This document shows positions 47,101-54,124 of a stretch of 64,000 nucleotides of DNA, one piece after another (positions within the stretch are counted from its first letter, which is position 1; each line of letters starts with the position of its first letter). Origin of the DNA: Leadbetterella byssophila_A (GTDB taxonomy: Bacteria > Bacteroidota > Bacteroidia > Cytophagales > Spirosomataceae). The stretch spans positions 1-64,000 of the forward strand of contig JBEBRR010000013.1 in the NCBI GenBank assembly GCA_040394735.1, given 5' to 3'. The notes below the pieces were generated by a model. That model searched no databases and was not told the DNA's origin. It saw only the letters and a program-made list of their open reading frames with translations. The translations under genes and the position numbers were made by a program.

Positions 47101-47324
47101 CCAGCTTCATCCGGCTGAAGAACATCACTGTGGGCTACCGGATACCTCAGAACCTCCTGAAGGCAGTGAAAGTGGAAGACTGCAGAATCTTCTTTAACGG
47201 CACCAACCTCTGGACAGCCTCCAAGTATAAGATTGCAGATCCCGAAGTGAACCAGTACGGTACCCGCGGGTGGGAGACCCCTTACGGCAAGACCTATACA
47301 TTCGGTATCGAACTCGGCTTTTAA
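44160..47324 (+). CDS. SusC/RagA-family TonB-dependent outer-membrane transporter
   Basis: 1054 residues. Signal peptide (KKLLFLFMLIGIFQLAWGQ), regulatory-like domain (ISGKVTSGADGTSLPGVTV), TonB-box region (LDEVVVVAYGTATKG), plug ending GSRAANGVVVVTTKKGK, and barrel with C-terminal YTFGIELGF. It pairs with the SusD gene 31 bp downstream. No enzyme, regulator or anti-sigma gene adjoins the pair, so the cargo cannot be guessed; peptide import, as for RagAB, is as possible as glycan import. The gene body is richer in C-ending codons than the pair at 48891-53823. Confidence 0.96.
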   Translation: MKKKLLFLFMLIGIFQLAWGQERKISGKVTSGADGTSLPGVTVKVQGSTNATQTDADGNYSINAQTGNVLTFSAVGYINSTATVSAASVINIILDESQSQLDEVVVVAYGTATKGTYTGSAATLSTDKIKDIPLTSFESALNGRVAGLQVTQSSGQAGSSPSIRIRGIGSMNASNEPLYVIDGVPVVSGNTGQMSDYIYRTNNVMSTINPGDIESVTVLKDAAASSLYGSRAANGVVVVTTKKGKTGKPRVNLKSSVGFTPSWATDNYEAAGVQEQVDMLYQVFHDFNTSSGRDAAFASSNAITRLNGKFNQHGYTFEATGTGRMDGVIIKGMTDGIENREGKYYDWDKALFGTGTYNTNELSVQGGTDATKYFTSLSYTSDQNRMRINKFDRIGGRINVTQKVGRILELGTNINVSSNDLKGYNDTRNTGANYFMQVRNLLWPLYWPTNYKTGLPFTARYGSLAQNSIYYDTEWENTSNTLRLSAVESLTLHLMPGLDFKTVFSFDNSKVRDHIYYSALHWNAQTTRGAVNEMTTNYNKLLSSNTLNYNKTFNNLHDFSFLLGYEAEKNETDFMRSSGTDMPSSALHTVSTAGTTNASAYSWGYNMMSFFSRAEYSFNQKYFASASFRRDGSSRLGPDTRWGNFWSVAGSWRISKEDFLADNDFISNLRLRASYGTNGTLPSDNFGWRSLVGYNNKYMEQPGGGIITIADPSLTWETSYSTNLALEFGLLKNRISGSVEYFNRDSKDLLQDVPISTVTGFSSTLKNIGEINNKGVEIELNGDIISKDGFRWSAGINATAMKSTVTKLYGGQDIIWNDPTGGDARSQFIYREGESTLAFYGYEWAGVDPENGKNVWYVNDPENPAAGDFQFNGRGATYAFSKATRKIIGNAIPKLYGGINTDVEYKGISVGLNFMYKLGGNLYDGAFKDVADDGYYWERIRSEVYYEDMWTPNNTGGTLPQLSGNDLTDPMQHSTRQLYNASFIRLKNITVGYRIPQNLLKAVKVEDCRIFFNGTNLWTASKYKIADPEVNQYGTRGWETPYGKTYTFGIELGF

Positions 47325-47355
47325 TCCTGTTGAATCTCAAAAATTGTTTAACAAA

Positions 47356-48822
47356 ATGAAGAATATAATCAAGATACTGGCCATAACCGCTTTACTGGGC
47401 ACCACCTCCTGCAAAGACTTCCTGGAGGTAAAACCTACCAACTCCGGAGACTCTTCCGTAGCGGTTCAGACGGCCAATGACGCCAAGATCATCATCAACG
47501 GCATGATGCGCCGGATGACCTCCATCAATCATTACGGCCGCGACATGTTCCTCTATGCCGACGCCAAAGGCGGCGATATGACCATCTATTCTGCAGGCCG
47601 CGGAAATGACGCCCTCTATACGTTCAATCATTCGGCCAATTCCAACGCCTACGGCGGATTCTGGTCAGCGATCTACAATAATATCATGCAGGCCAACAAC
47701 CTCCTGGAAAGCATTGAAAAACTGCAGGCGGCCGGAAGCACCGAAAACTTTGATCAGTACAAAGGTCAGGCGCTTACCGCCCGGGCCATCATGTATTTTG
47801 ACCTGGTACGCCTGTACGGGAAGCCCTATAATTTCGACAAGGCGGCCTTCGGAGTTCCCAATATCACCACCACCCTCGGCTCCACCGAACAGCCCTTGCG
47901 GGCCACCGTGGAGCAGAACTATGCGCAGATCCTGGCCGACCTGAAAGCTTCTGAAACTCTGCTTCCGAAAGCCAAGAGCAACGGGTACATCAACTATTAC
48001 GCCAACAAGGCCATGCAGTCGCGGGTTTATCTTTACATGAACAACTATGCCGACGCCCTTGCCGCCGCAGAAGATGTGATCACGAACGGAGGCTATACGC
48101 TCTATACACCGGACAACTGGGTGGAGTCATGGACAAAACAGTTCGGCTCGGAATCGATCTTCGAACTGGGTGTATACCAGAACGAAGGCGATCAGGGAAC
48201 CGGATCGCTCGGATTTTATTTCCGCAGGAAAGGACACGGTGCCAGTACGGTGCTTGGCTTCTACGGCGCCAGCGACTACTTCCTGAACAGGCTGAAAGAA
48301 GATGCCACTGACGTGCGCTGGGGTATCATGGATGCCGATGAAATCTCTACCGCAGCCGCTCCCCGCAAGGGATCCCTCTATAAATACAGTGGCAGCATTA
48401 CCCTGGCCGGCGACGGCAAGAGCACCAACACCGCCGTGAACATCAAGGTCATCCGTTCGTCGGAAATGTACCTGAATGCTGCGGAAGCTGCTTTCCAACT
48501 GGGGAATAAAGAGAAAGCAGCCACTTACCTGAACGCTATCCGGCGCCGGGCACCTGCGCTGGCGCCGGCCACCGCCGAAACCGTTACACTGGATATGATC
48601 CTGGATGAGAGAAGCAAGGAACTCTTCGGCGAAGGGCACCGCTTTTTCGATATGATCCGGAACAACAGGCCGATCACTTTCAACGATGAGATCATCGGAA
48701 CCAACATCAGCATCCGGCCCAAAACCATTGACCGGACCTACTTCAAGACCGTTCTGCCGATTTCCATCGGAGAGATCAACGCCAATCCGGGCATTGCGGC
48801 CCAGCAGAATTCAGGATACTGA
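47356..48822 (+). CDS. SusD/RagB-family nutrient-binding lipoprotein
   Basis: 488 residues from the ATG at 47356, which opens the lipoprotein signal (KNIIKILAITALLGTTSC, Cys19, then KDFLEVKPTNSG); a TTG at 47344 is the alternative. RagB/SusD landmarks: QALTARAIMYFDLVRLYGKP, and LDERSKELFGEGHRFFDMIR near the C-terminus. It is the surface partner of the preceding SusC. A strong terminator starts 15 bp after its stop. Confidence 0.95.
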   Translation: MKNIIKILAITALLGTTSCKDFLEVKPTNSGDSSVAVQTANDAKIIINGMMRRMTSINHYGRDMFLYADAKGGDMTIYSAGRGNDALYTFNHSANSNAYGGFWSAIYNNIMQANNLLESIEKLQAAGSTENFDQYKGQALTARAIMYFDLVRLYGKPYNFDKAAFGVPNITTTLGSTEQPLRATVEQNYAQILADLKASETLLPKAKSNGYINYYANKAMQSRVYLYMNNYADALAAAEDVITNGGYTLYTPDNWVESWTKQFGSESIFELGVYQNEGDQGTGSLGFYFRRKGHGASTVLGFYGASDYFLNRLKEDATDVRWGIMDADEISTAAAPRKGSLYKYSGSITLAGDGKSTNTAVNIKVIRSSEMYLNAAEAAFQLGNKEKAATYLNAIRRRAPALAPATAETVTLDMILDERSKELFGEGHRFFDMIRNNRPITFNDEIIGTNISIRPKTIDRTYFKTVLPISIGEINANPGIAAQQNSGY

Positions 48823-48836
48823 AAGAACGAAGGCAT

Positions 48837-48871
48837 AAAAAAGGGGCGCGGCTAAGCCGCGCCCCTTTTTT
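48837..48871. terminator. Bidirectional intrinsic terminator
   Basis: A perfect 10-bp GC-rich stem, GGGGCGCGGC with GCCGCGCCCC, closes a TAA loop and is flanked by six As and six Ts that extend the stem. It works in both directions between the convergent SusD genes. Confidence 0.95.
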
Positions 48872-48890
48872 ATATTCCACTTACCGGAAA

Positions 48891-50666
48891 CTATTCTTTG
48901 ATATCCCACCATACCGGGTAAGACCAGACATCATTGCTTAACGCATTGGGATGTGACGCCTTCACGTTCTCCGCGTTATAATTGATCTCATGCGATACCT
49001 GCATTACCCTGCGGAACTGCTTTCCGAGAGGTATTTTATTCTGGGCAGCGGCTGTAACGGTATATTCATACGGAACGGCCCATCCCGGATAAGCCACCGT
49101 ACTGTAGTCGTACCTCCGCATATCGTTCCAGTTTTGCTGCGAATAAGACAGCGCAATAAACTTCTGCGTCATGATTTTGCCTAACGTAATATCGGCTGCC
49201 GTGCCAATGCCCTTCTCCATAAATTCATCAATTTTTGACTGCTGCATCGGAGATTTGCTGACATTCACATTTCCGTAGGCTGTTAATTTTACATTCATCA
49301 GGTCAATATGCGCCTTGATTCCGTCTTTATACGCAGCAAATGCCCCGGTTTTATCTCCTTTATTAAACAGCACCTCTGCTTTGATAAAGCACATTTCAGG
49401 ATAGGTTAACAAGTGAGTAGGCGCATCCGGTCTGGAATAAAAAGTACCCGAGGCCGCCACCGTGCCGTCAGCCCATTTATAAATGTCGGTGACATCTTTA
49501 TGGTAGCCCAGCGAGCTGCTTCTTAAAGAAACATACACGGTATCACCCCAGCGCTTGGTATTAGCTGTATTAATATACCACGATTTAGCGGGCACGGTTC
49601 GTCCGTTACTTTGAATCGCGCTGTTGGAAGCATTATAGGAAGGAGAGATCGGTCCGGCCTCAGTCCGGATAGCAGACTGCATATCCACCCCCTCCGTTCT
49701 TACAAATTTCTTCGGATTACCGAATTCCGCCCAGGGCAGAAGCTTATCCGCCCTCGGGTCTTCCACGCCTTTGTTATCAAAGTTGGTCAGCAGGTCGGTA
49801 TACCATTTGGTTAAGCGGAAATTCGTATTCATTCCCAGGTTATCAAAGACAATGGCGGCCTTCAGCGGATCGGCGAATAAAACGTCTCCCACATTATCAG
49901 CAGGTGAATCTTCATGAATGATCACCGTGCTTTCACCTATAGCCTGCGGACCCTGCGCCAAAGCGGCTAAAACATCATCAGGCTTGTAGAGGCCGCTTTT
50001 CTTGGAAAGATTATTCAGCCATCTTGCTTTTAGCCCGTAACAAAGCTTAAGCCATTTGTTTACATCTCCGTTATTCCAGCTGTCACCGGCAGCTAAAGGA
50101 GTAGCTGAGGTTGGCTGAGCCATTTTAAAATATTCAATGGCTTTTTCAATATCGGCAAGACAGCCTTCAAAAATGGTTTTCCCGTCATCAAATTTAGGCG
50201 TAATGGCCGAGCTGACCGCCTCCGTATAGGGCATCTCCCCGTACCAGTCGGTCATCAGCATAAAGCCCATGGCCCGGATGGCCCGCGCCGCACCTATGTA
50301 GTGGTAAGCCTCCTCTTTTTCGGCCTTGGCTTCCAGGTCTTCCAGGTTCGCAGCAGCAGTTACAAACCACCACTGGTAAGGCGTGGTAGACATCCCCGCA
50401 ATGGGGTTCCAGCCTGCCGACATACTTTGCTGGGCCGTGCTGCTCACAAACGTTACCTGCTGGGTAACCGTAGAAGCTCTCACCCCTGCAGTGCCCTGCG
50501 CATACAGATAATGATGCTGAATCCAGGCCAGGCGGCCCTTCACCGAAGCCACGGTGTTGGAAGGAGTATTGGGGTCTTCGTTAATATCCAGCCAGGTGTC
50601 TTTGCATGAAGACAGGATAAACATCGAAGTAATACCCAGTAACAATATATTTTTTAACTTATTCAT
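48891..50666 (-). CDS. SusD/RagB-like lipoprotein (SusD-like_2 type)
   Basis: 591 residues, longer than the other SusD proteins here. Lipoprotein signal NILLLGITSMFILSSC (Cys21) followed by KDTWLDINEDPNTPSN, the typical opening of the SusD-like_2 branch. Further landmarks are YHYIGAARAIRAMGFMLMTD, DWYGEMPYTEA and late FIALSYSQQNWNDMRRYDY. It binds nutrients at the surface for the SusC encoded 13 bp upstream. The substrate is unknown; this branch includes pairs linked to peptides as well as glycans. Confidence 0.93.
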   Translation of the reverse strand: MNKLKNILLLGITSMFILSSCKDTWLDINEDPNTPSNTVASVKGRLAWIQHHYLYAQGTAGVRASTVTQQVTFVSSTAQQSMSAGWNPIAGMSTTPYQWWFVTAAANLEDLEAKAEKEEAYHYIGAARAIRAMGFMLMTDWYGEMPYTEAVSSAITPKFDDGKTIFEGCLADIEKAIEYFKMAQPTSATPLAAGDSWNNGDVNKWLKLCYGLKARWLNNLSKKSGLYKPDDVLAALAQGPQAIGESTVIIHEDSPADNVGDVLFADPLKAAIVFDNLGMNTNFRLTKWYTDLLTNFDNKGVEDPRADKLLPWAEFGNPKKFVRTEGVDMQSAIRTEAGPISPSYNASNSAIQSNGRTVPAKSWYINTANTKRWGDTVYVSLRSSSLGYHKDVTDIYKWADGTVAASGTFYSRPDAPTHLLTYPEMCFIKAEVLFNKGDKTGAFAAYKDGIKAHIDLMNVKLTAYGNVNVSKSPMQQSKIDEFMEKGIGTAADITLGKIMTQKFIALSYSQQNWNDMRRYDYSTVAYPGWAVPYEYTVTAAAQNKIPLGKQFRRVMQVSHEINYNAENVKASHPNALSNDVWSYPVWWDIKE

Positions 50667-50679
50667 CGAACCCGAATTT

Positions 50680-53600
50680 TTAGAATTTAACGTTTAAACC
50701 AAATGTAAGACCCGCTGTGGCAGGTACGCCGTTGAAGTCAATGCCCACTGAACTGGATCCGATCACTCCGGAACCTGCGGCTGAAGTCTCCGGGTCCATC
50801 CCCTTGTAGTTAGTAAGCAACCAAAGGTTAGTTCCTGTTACACTGGCTGTCATGCCTTTGAATACATTCGTGTTTTTCAGAAGGCCTTTCCCGATATCAT
50901 AAGACAACGATATGCTTCTCAGTCTCAGCCACTTGGTATCGGTCATAAAGTTGGCGCTCTCCCTTGCGTAGAAATCACTCCAGTAATCCTGGATGATCTT
51001 CCGCCCGCTGGTCTGCACACCTCTTATGTTATAGAACTCATTGGCGTTGAAAGTAAACGTTTTATCTTCGTACACCGGCTCCTGGTCTGTACCGCCGGTT
51101 CTTACCACACCACTCAGTACCAGGTTATCCCTGTCCATGCTGCGCTTGCTCATCCCGTTAACAGTCATGAAGTAATCCGTACCGTTATAGATCATCCCTC
51201 CTACCCGGAAGTCAAATAAAAACGACAGGTTAAAATTCCTGTACCTGAAATTATTGTCAAAACCTCCGATCAGGCGGGGCTCGCGGTTACCGATGTTATA
51301 GGTCGTCAGGTTATCGCTCACCGGCATTCCCGTATTTGCATCCAGGATCACCTTGCCGTCATTAGTTCTTGACCATTTTGAGCCGGAAATGGCCATAAAG
51401 TTGCCGCCGTTAAAGGAAGCCGCTTTTGCATTTCCTACCTGCACGTCTGTGACATAAAGTATTTCAAGTCCCTGCAGCAGGTTCTCCACTGTCCCCCTGT
51501 TTCTCGACATATTCAGGGTAGTATTCCATTCGAAATCTTTCTGAACCACCGGCTTACCCGTAAGTGAAAGCTCCATTCCTTTGTTATAGATATCGCCTGC
51601 ATTTACAGAAATGAAGATATAACCGGTAGATTGCCCCATCCTGGGAGAAAGAATCTGGTTATATGAATTATTGGTATAGTAGGCATAATCCAGCCCTAAA
51701 CGGCCCTTCAGGAACCTCATTTCCAGACCTACTTCAAATGAAGTGGTGTTTTCTGGCTTCAGGTAAGGGTTTCCCCGCTGCCAGTTATTTCCTGTTCCCA
51801 CTATTCCACCCAGAAATTCCCTTGGCGCCCAAAGATATGTATTGGTCACATAAGGGGCGGCATCCTTACCTACCCGGGCCCAGGAGGCTCTCAGTTTACC
51901 AAAGCTTAACCAGGGCACGTTATTCAATACTTCCGTAAATACAAAGCTACCTCCTACTGACGGATAGAAATACGAACGGTTGTTGGCCGGCAGTGTGGAG
52001 GTCCAGTCGTTCCGGCCGGTCACATTCAGGAACAGCATACTCTTATAAGAGGCCCGGAGTTCTCCGTACGCTCCGAACAGCCTCCTTTTAGAGCTTACCA
52101 CATTCAGGAACTTATTGGCATCAATGATATTTCCGAAGCTGTGGAACCCTTCCACTTCAAAGTTATACCCCATTCTGCGGTTATTTACTACGCGGGTCTC
52201 TTCCGAGAAATAACCTACCAGCGCACCCAGATCAAACTCTCCTACCTTCTTGTTAAAATCAGACATCAGGTTGGATGACCAGTAATTAAAATTATAATCA
52301 CTTTCCGACATCATCCCCTGCTGCCAGATATCTTTTATAGCTCCGCCTTCTCCGATAAGCGTGGAGTTTTTGGTCACATACCAGTCCGAGCCTAAGCGAT
52401 AAGAAACCTTCCACCAGTCAAAGATATCGGCAGTAGCGCTTACATTCCCGGTAAGACGATTGGTCTGATCGGACAGTTTGTTCCTGTTCACGATCCAGTA
52501 AGGATTTTCAATATCATCCCGCATTTCCTGCAGGCCCTCAAACATCCTGTATTTGGTACCGTCGTCATTGAGGTATTTTTTCATATCATCGCTTCTTGAC
52601 CAGCGGTAGGTAGAGTTCATAGCGCCGGTTCCGCCTGAATTGAACAGCCCGGAAGAAGTAAGCGTTTTATCGGTATTGGCTATACTGTAGGCCACATTTG
52701 CCCCCAGCTTGATTTTTCCGTATTTCTGATCCCCGTTAAAACGGAAGGTCGTCTTGTCAAAGCCGGTGTTCGGGATAATCCCGGTCTGGTCAAATCGCGA
52801 TGCCGATAAATAGAAGGAGTTATTCTTGCTTCCTCCTGCCAGGCTCAGGTTATGATCAAAGGAGGCTCCGTTCTGGAAGAAATCTTCGATATTATTATAG
52901 ACCGTTTCCCCGGGACCGAAAGCCTCACCCCATGACTGGGTGGTATAGGTATCCAGCACCCCCTGCGCATTATAATACCCTCTTTTGTATTTATCCTGCT
53001 GCTCCGGGAAGCGGTTTACCCAGCTGGTAGAAACACGCGTGGTAAAGTTCAGTTCGGCTCTGCCGTCCTGTCCTGATTTGGTGGTAATGATAATTGCCCC
53101 GGCTGCTGCACGGGATCCGTACAGGGCCGCCGCAGCTGGTCCCTTCAGAACAGACACATTCTCAATATCTTCCGGGTTGATGTCCATTACCCGGTTACCG
53201 TTGGTAGACGCCACTGACAGGGCTCCGTCAAATGCGCTGTTCCCTCCGATAACGGTAGAGTTATCATAAATCACCCCGTCTACCACAAACAGGGGCTGGT
53301 TATCTCTTTCCAGTGAAGTTCCTCCCCGGAGAATGATCTGTGCCCCTGCACCTGCCGCTCCGGAAGACTGCGTAACGTTCACCCCCGCAATTTTACCGGC
53401 AAGGGAATTGACCATGTTGGGGCTCTTATTTTTTAACAGCTCTTCAGAGTTCAGGTCCTGAACGGCATAGCCCAGCGCCTTTTTCTCCTTTTTTATACCC
53501 ATGGCGGTAACCACCACTTCCTGCAGTCTTCCCTGGGCAATTTCAAGCTGCACGTTCACCACCCGCGATGCAGGTACGATCACCTCCGTTTCCGAAAATC

Positions 53601-53823
53601 CTACGGCTCTGAAAATCAGTGTTTCCCCGACACTGGCGGCAATGCTGAACTTCCCGTCGGCAGAAGTCATTGTTCCTGTAGTTTTTCCCTTTACCAGCAC
53701 GGAGGCGCCTGGTACGGGCTCACTGTCACTATCCACTACCGTTCCGGTCACCGTGGACTGCGCGTACGACATCCCTATTGCTGTAAAGAATAAGAATAGC
53801 AAAAGGCGTAATTTTTCTTTCAT
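50680..53823 (-). CDS. SusC/RagA-family TonB-dependent outer-membrane transporter
   Basis: 1047 residues. Signal peptide (KLRLLLFLFFTAIGMSYAQ), regulatory-like domain (STVTGTVVDSDSEPVPGASV), a TonB-box region LQEVVVTAMGIKKEKKALGY of the second common SusC type, plug ending GSRAAAGAIIITTKSGQ, and barrel ending AGLTFGLNVKF. It forms an enzyme-free pair with the SusD-like_2 gene. The AMGIKKEKKALGYA signature differs from the other three SusC proteins of the window, so this pair is not a recent duplicate of its convergent neighbour. Confidence 0.96.
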   Translation of the reverse strand: MKEKLRLLLFLFFTAIGMSYAQSTVTGTVVDSDSEPVPGASVLVKGKTTGTMTSADGKFSIAASVGETLIFRAVGFSETEVIVPASRVVNVQLEIAQGRLQEVVVTAMGIKKEKKALGYAVQDLNSEELLKNKSPNMVNSLAGKIAGVNVTQSSGAAGAGAQIILRGGTSLERDNQPLFVVDGVIYDNSTVIGGNSAFDGALSVASTNGNRVMDINPEDIENVSVLKGPAAAALYGSRAAAGAIIITTKSGQDGRAELNFTTRVSTSWVNRFPEQQDKYKRGYYNAQGVLDTYTTQSWGEAFGPGETVYNNIEDFFQNGASFDHNLSLAGGSKNNSFYLSASRFDQTGIIPNTGFDKTTFRFNGDQKYGKIKLGANVAYSIANTDKTLTSSGLFNSGGTGAMNSTYRWSRSDDMKKYLNDDGTKYRMFEGLQEMRDDIENPYWIVNRNKLSDQTNRLTGNVSATADIFDWWKVSYRLGSDWYVTKNSTLIGEGGAIKDIWQQGMMSESDYNFNYWSSNLMSDFNKKVGEFDLGALVGYFSEETRVVNNRRMGYNFEVEGFHSFGNIIDANKFLNVVSSKRRLFGAYGELRASYKSMLFLNVTGRNDWTSTLPANNRSYFYPSVGGSFVFTEVLNNVPWLSFGKLRASWARVGKDAAPYVTNTYLWAPREFLGGIVGTGNNWQRGNPYLKPENTTSFEVGLEMRFLKGRLGLDYAYYTNNSYNQILSPRMGQSTGYIFISVNAGDIYNKGMELSLTGKPVVQKDFEWNTTLNMSRNRGTVENLLQGLEILYVTDVQVGNAKAASFNGGNFMAISGSKWSRTNDGKVILDANTGMPVSDNLTTYNIGNREPRLIGGFDNNFRYRNFNLSFLFDFRVGGMIYNGTDYFMTVNGMSKRSMDRDNLVLSGVVRTGGTDQEPVYEDKTFTFNANEFYNIRGVQTSGRKIIQDYWSDFYARESANFMTDTKWLRLRSISLSYDIGKGLLKNTNVFKGMTASVTGTNLWLLTNYKGMDPETSAAGSGVIGSSSVGIDFNGVPATAGLTFGLNVKF

Positions 53824-53937
53824 AGATTAAAGTAGGTATTAAATGGACAAATAAAAATACGTGGGTTGTTCCTCTCTGCTGAACGAACCGGTAAATAGGG
53901 TTAAGGTAAGTTCGTAAACGGCGGGTAACTCATAATA

Positions 53938-53978
53938 ACAAAAATAAAAGATTCCCTTTCAGATGAAAAGGAATCTTT
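53938..53978 (-). terminator. Intrinsic terminator of ppc
   Basis: AAAGATTCC (53947-53955) pairs with GGAATCTTT (53970-53978); after one mismatch the stem continues for 4 bp to an AGAT loop. On the minus strand it is followed by TTTTATTTTTG. It lies about 150 bp beyond the ppc stop. Confidence 0.75.
53939..53946 (-). promoter_or_regulatory. Candidate -7 element of susC
   Basis: TATTTTTG on the minus strand fits TAnnTTTG and begins inside the T-run of the terminator at 53938-53978. The leader to the susC ATG would be about 110 nt. No clear -33 box. The 301-bp gap 53824-54124 holds this, the terminator and the repeats at 54005-54124; nothing else is seen. Confidence 0.4.
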
Positions 53979-54004
53979 GTTTTTTATTATGAAAAAGCCC
54001 GGAC

Positions 54005-54124
54005 AATAGACAGTGGATAATTGACAATGGAAATACCCACCGGTTGAATACAAAAGTGAAAAGCATTCAACTTTATTCCAACCACTCTTTACTCACTGCT
54101 CCGAACTCACCCCCCGGAACTGAG
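54005..54124. repeat. Two families of degenerate intergenic repeats
   Basis: 54005-54031 contains ACAATAGACAGTGGATAATTGACAATGG-like words, and 54091-54124 contains ACTCACTGCTCCGAACTCAC followed by CCCCCGGAACTGAG, the CCGGAACTCAC unit also found at 36469, 41852 and 57924. Confidence 0.6.
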
